Shown here: positions 63,012-64,000 of the stretch, in pieces
Layout of the letters: each line of letters opens with the position of its first letter
Numbering within the stretch: the first letter of the stretch is position 1
From: Pseudoalteromonas nigrifaciens
GTDB lineage: Bacteria > Pseudomonadota > Gammaproteobacteria > Enterobacterales > Alteromonadaceae
NCBI RefSeq assembly: GCF_002221505.1
Contig: NZ_CP011036.1
Coordinates: 2,728,001 to 2,792,000 of the forward strand
Direction: 5' to 3'
DNA: 64,000 bases
Translations under genes and position numbers: made by a program
Notes under the pieces: model-generated
Database searches by the model: none
What the model saw: the letters and a program-made list of their open reading frames with translations, nothing else
Told to the model about the DNA's origin: nothing

Positions 63012-63476
63012 TTAAATTTTATCTAACACATTAACCATTTCAAGCGCGCCTAAAGCAGCTTCGCCGCCTTTATTGCCCATTTTGGTGCCAGCACGCTCAA
63101 TTGCTTGTTCAATGCTTTCTGTGGTTAATACGCCAAATGCAACCGGTATATCATACTCAAGTGATACTTGCGCAAGACCTTTGTTTGATTCGCCAGCAAC
63201 TAGGTCAAAGTGTGGAGTACCACCTCTGATCACTACGCCTAAAGCGATGATTGCATCATACTGTTTTTTTGCCGCAATACGTTTCGCTGCTAAAGGTAAT
63301 TCAACCGCGCCAGGTACATAAACCACGGTAATATCGTCATCCGATACACCACCTGTGCGTTTTAATTCATCAATAGCGCCTGCTAATAAGCTACTACCAA
63401 TAAAGTCATTAAAGCGAGAAATGACAATGGCAAATTTTTTGCCCGGAGCGTACTTACTACCTTCAATAATTTTCAT
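63012..63476 (-). CDS. ribH: 6,7-dimethyl-8-ribityllumazine synthase RibH
   Basis: RibH condenses the ribityl pyrimidine and dihydroxybutanone phosphate, the penultimate riboflavin step. The 154-residue protein has [55 protein letters not shown] with catalytic His, and the C-terminal [18 protein letters not shown]. Also known as RibE in E. coli naming. It is between the rib-type gene upstream and nusB. Confidence 0.95.
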
Positions 63477-63569
63477 TTGATAACCTTAAAAATAAGTTTG
63501 AGCGATTTCGATTGCGCAAAAATTGCAGCGCATCATACCATAAAAATAAAATAATAGCCTAGCGTCTAA

Positions 63570-64000
63570 TTACTGCGGCTCTATGTAGTCAACAACTTCT
63601 AAATGAAACCCTGAAAGTGCATGATACTTTTTAGGGCGACTCATTAAGCGCATTTGTTTAATGCCTAAATCGGCTAAAATTTGTGAACCCACGCCTACAG
63701 TACGAGACGTACCTGTAAATTTATTCGGTGTTACATCTTCACCCGAATCTTCGGCTGCAAACGCCTTTACGGTTGCCTCAAGCTCTGCGGTACTTTCTTG
63801 TTTGCCTAAAATAACTAATACACCATTGTGCTTAGCTATATAAGCCATTGCGTCAGACACGCCCCAGCTACGCTCAGAGTTTCTATCTGAGAGTAAAATA
63901 TCGTTAAAGGTGCTTTGTAAATGCACTCGCACTACGGTTGGCGCTTGTTGTTTTATTTCGCCTTTTACTAATGCGTAATGTAGCTGTCCGTCAATGGTGT
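63570..64000 (-). CDS. RibBX-type protein, C-terminal GTP cyclohydrolase II-like domain (5' part off the right edge)
   Basis: The visible 143 residues are the C-terminal part of a protein beginning outside the window. VRVHLQSTFNDILLSD aligns with the start of a GTP cyclohydrolase II domain, and a LGIKQMRLMSRPKKYHALSGFHLEVVDYIEP end matches its final region. The three zinc cysteines expected in CLTGDVFGS-type motifs are absent; no cysteine occurs in the visible part. This fits RibBX proteins, where DHBP synthase (RibB) is fused to a non-catalytic cyclohydrolase-like domain. The RibB half is not visible here; the call is by context and pattern. Confidence 0.75.
   Translation of the reverse strand, partial: TIDGQLHYALVKGEIKQQAPTVVRVHLQSTFNDILLSDRNSERSWGVSDAMAYIAKHNGVLVILGKQESTAELEATVKAFAAEDSGEDVTPNKFTGTSRTVGVGSQILADLGIKQMRLMSRPKKYHALSGFHLEVVDYIEPQ

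Overview
The window is a piece of a chromosome from a marine gammaproteobacterium, most likely Pseudoalteromonas or a close relative in the Alteromonadales. The evidence is the low GC content, the predicted sodium-type PomAB stator, the combination of PanP, UbiX/Mpl, YadGH, KdkA and RibBX-type genes, and an rrn operon with two 5S copies. The genus is an inference; a search with the 16S gene at 46159-47694 would settle it. Almost everything here is housekeeping or cell-envelope DNA. I saw no transposase, integrase, phage gene, CRISPR array or recognisable defence island.

Layout. 1-2687: the 5' part of panP (beta-alanine synthesis), then a GGDEF-EAL protein with both active sites eroded. 2697-7045: a tightly coupled leftward operon mpl-ubiX-yadG-yadH-trmB paralog. 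7274-8919: uppP-folK-folB, divergent from plsY. 9746-11749: tsaD, a DUF416 gene and a DUF2007/zinc-ribbon gene. 11830-14154: a DUF2721 membrane protein, a LysR regulator with a large AT hairpin upstream, and a 2-oxoglutarate/Fe(II) oxygenase. 14173-17282: ubiC-ubiA, a FliL-like periplasmic protein, glpE-glpG. 17372-19641: kbl-tdh with a terminator between them.

19818-30361 is an envelope region: gmhB, a heptosyltransferase-family gene, Kdo kinase, two glycosyltransferases, a Wzi-family outer membrane protein, gmhA-hldE, waaA and a DUF1415 gene. Together these encode every ADP-heptose step except the final epimerase (HldD), plus Kdo transfer and Kdo phosphorylation. 30412-33421: ydbH-ynbE-ydbL, encoding an outer-membrane lipid transport bridge, preceded by a pure 7-bp tandem repeat. 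33570-42390: purL, mltF, a 55-residue basic protein, tadA, gsk, glsA.

42484-48134 is a complete leftward rRNA operon: P1 promoter, leader boxA, 16S, a tRNA-free spacer, 23S, two identical 5S genes and a terminator. 48327-54467: a CnoX/YbbN-type thioredoxin, a secreted M20 peptidase, topB, pomAB. 54736-57843: xseB-ispA-dxs (isoprenoid precursors). 57914-61000: a large beta-propeller diguanylate cyclase. 61036-64000: pgpA-thiL-nusB-ribH and the C-terminal end of a RibBX-type gene.

I did not find a convincing new multi-gene system. The most unusual signals are the heptanucleotide repeat before ydbH, the terminator-like hairpins directly before thiL and between kbl and tdh, the 40-bp AT palindrome before the LysR gene, the small arginine-rich protein beside tadA, and the paired DnaA-box-like sites upstream of the rrn promoter.
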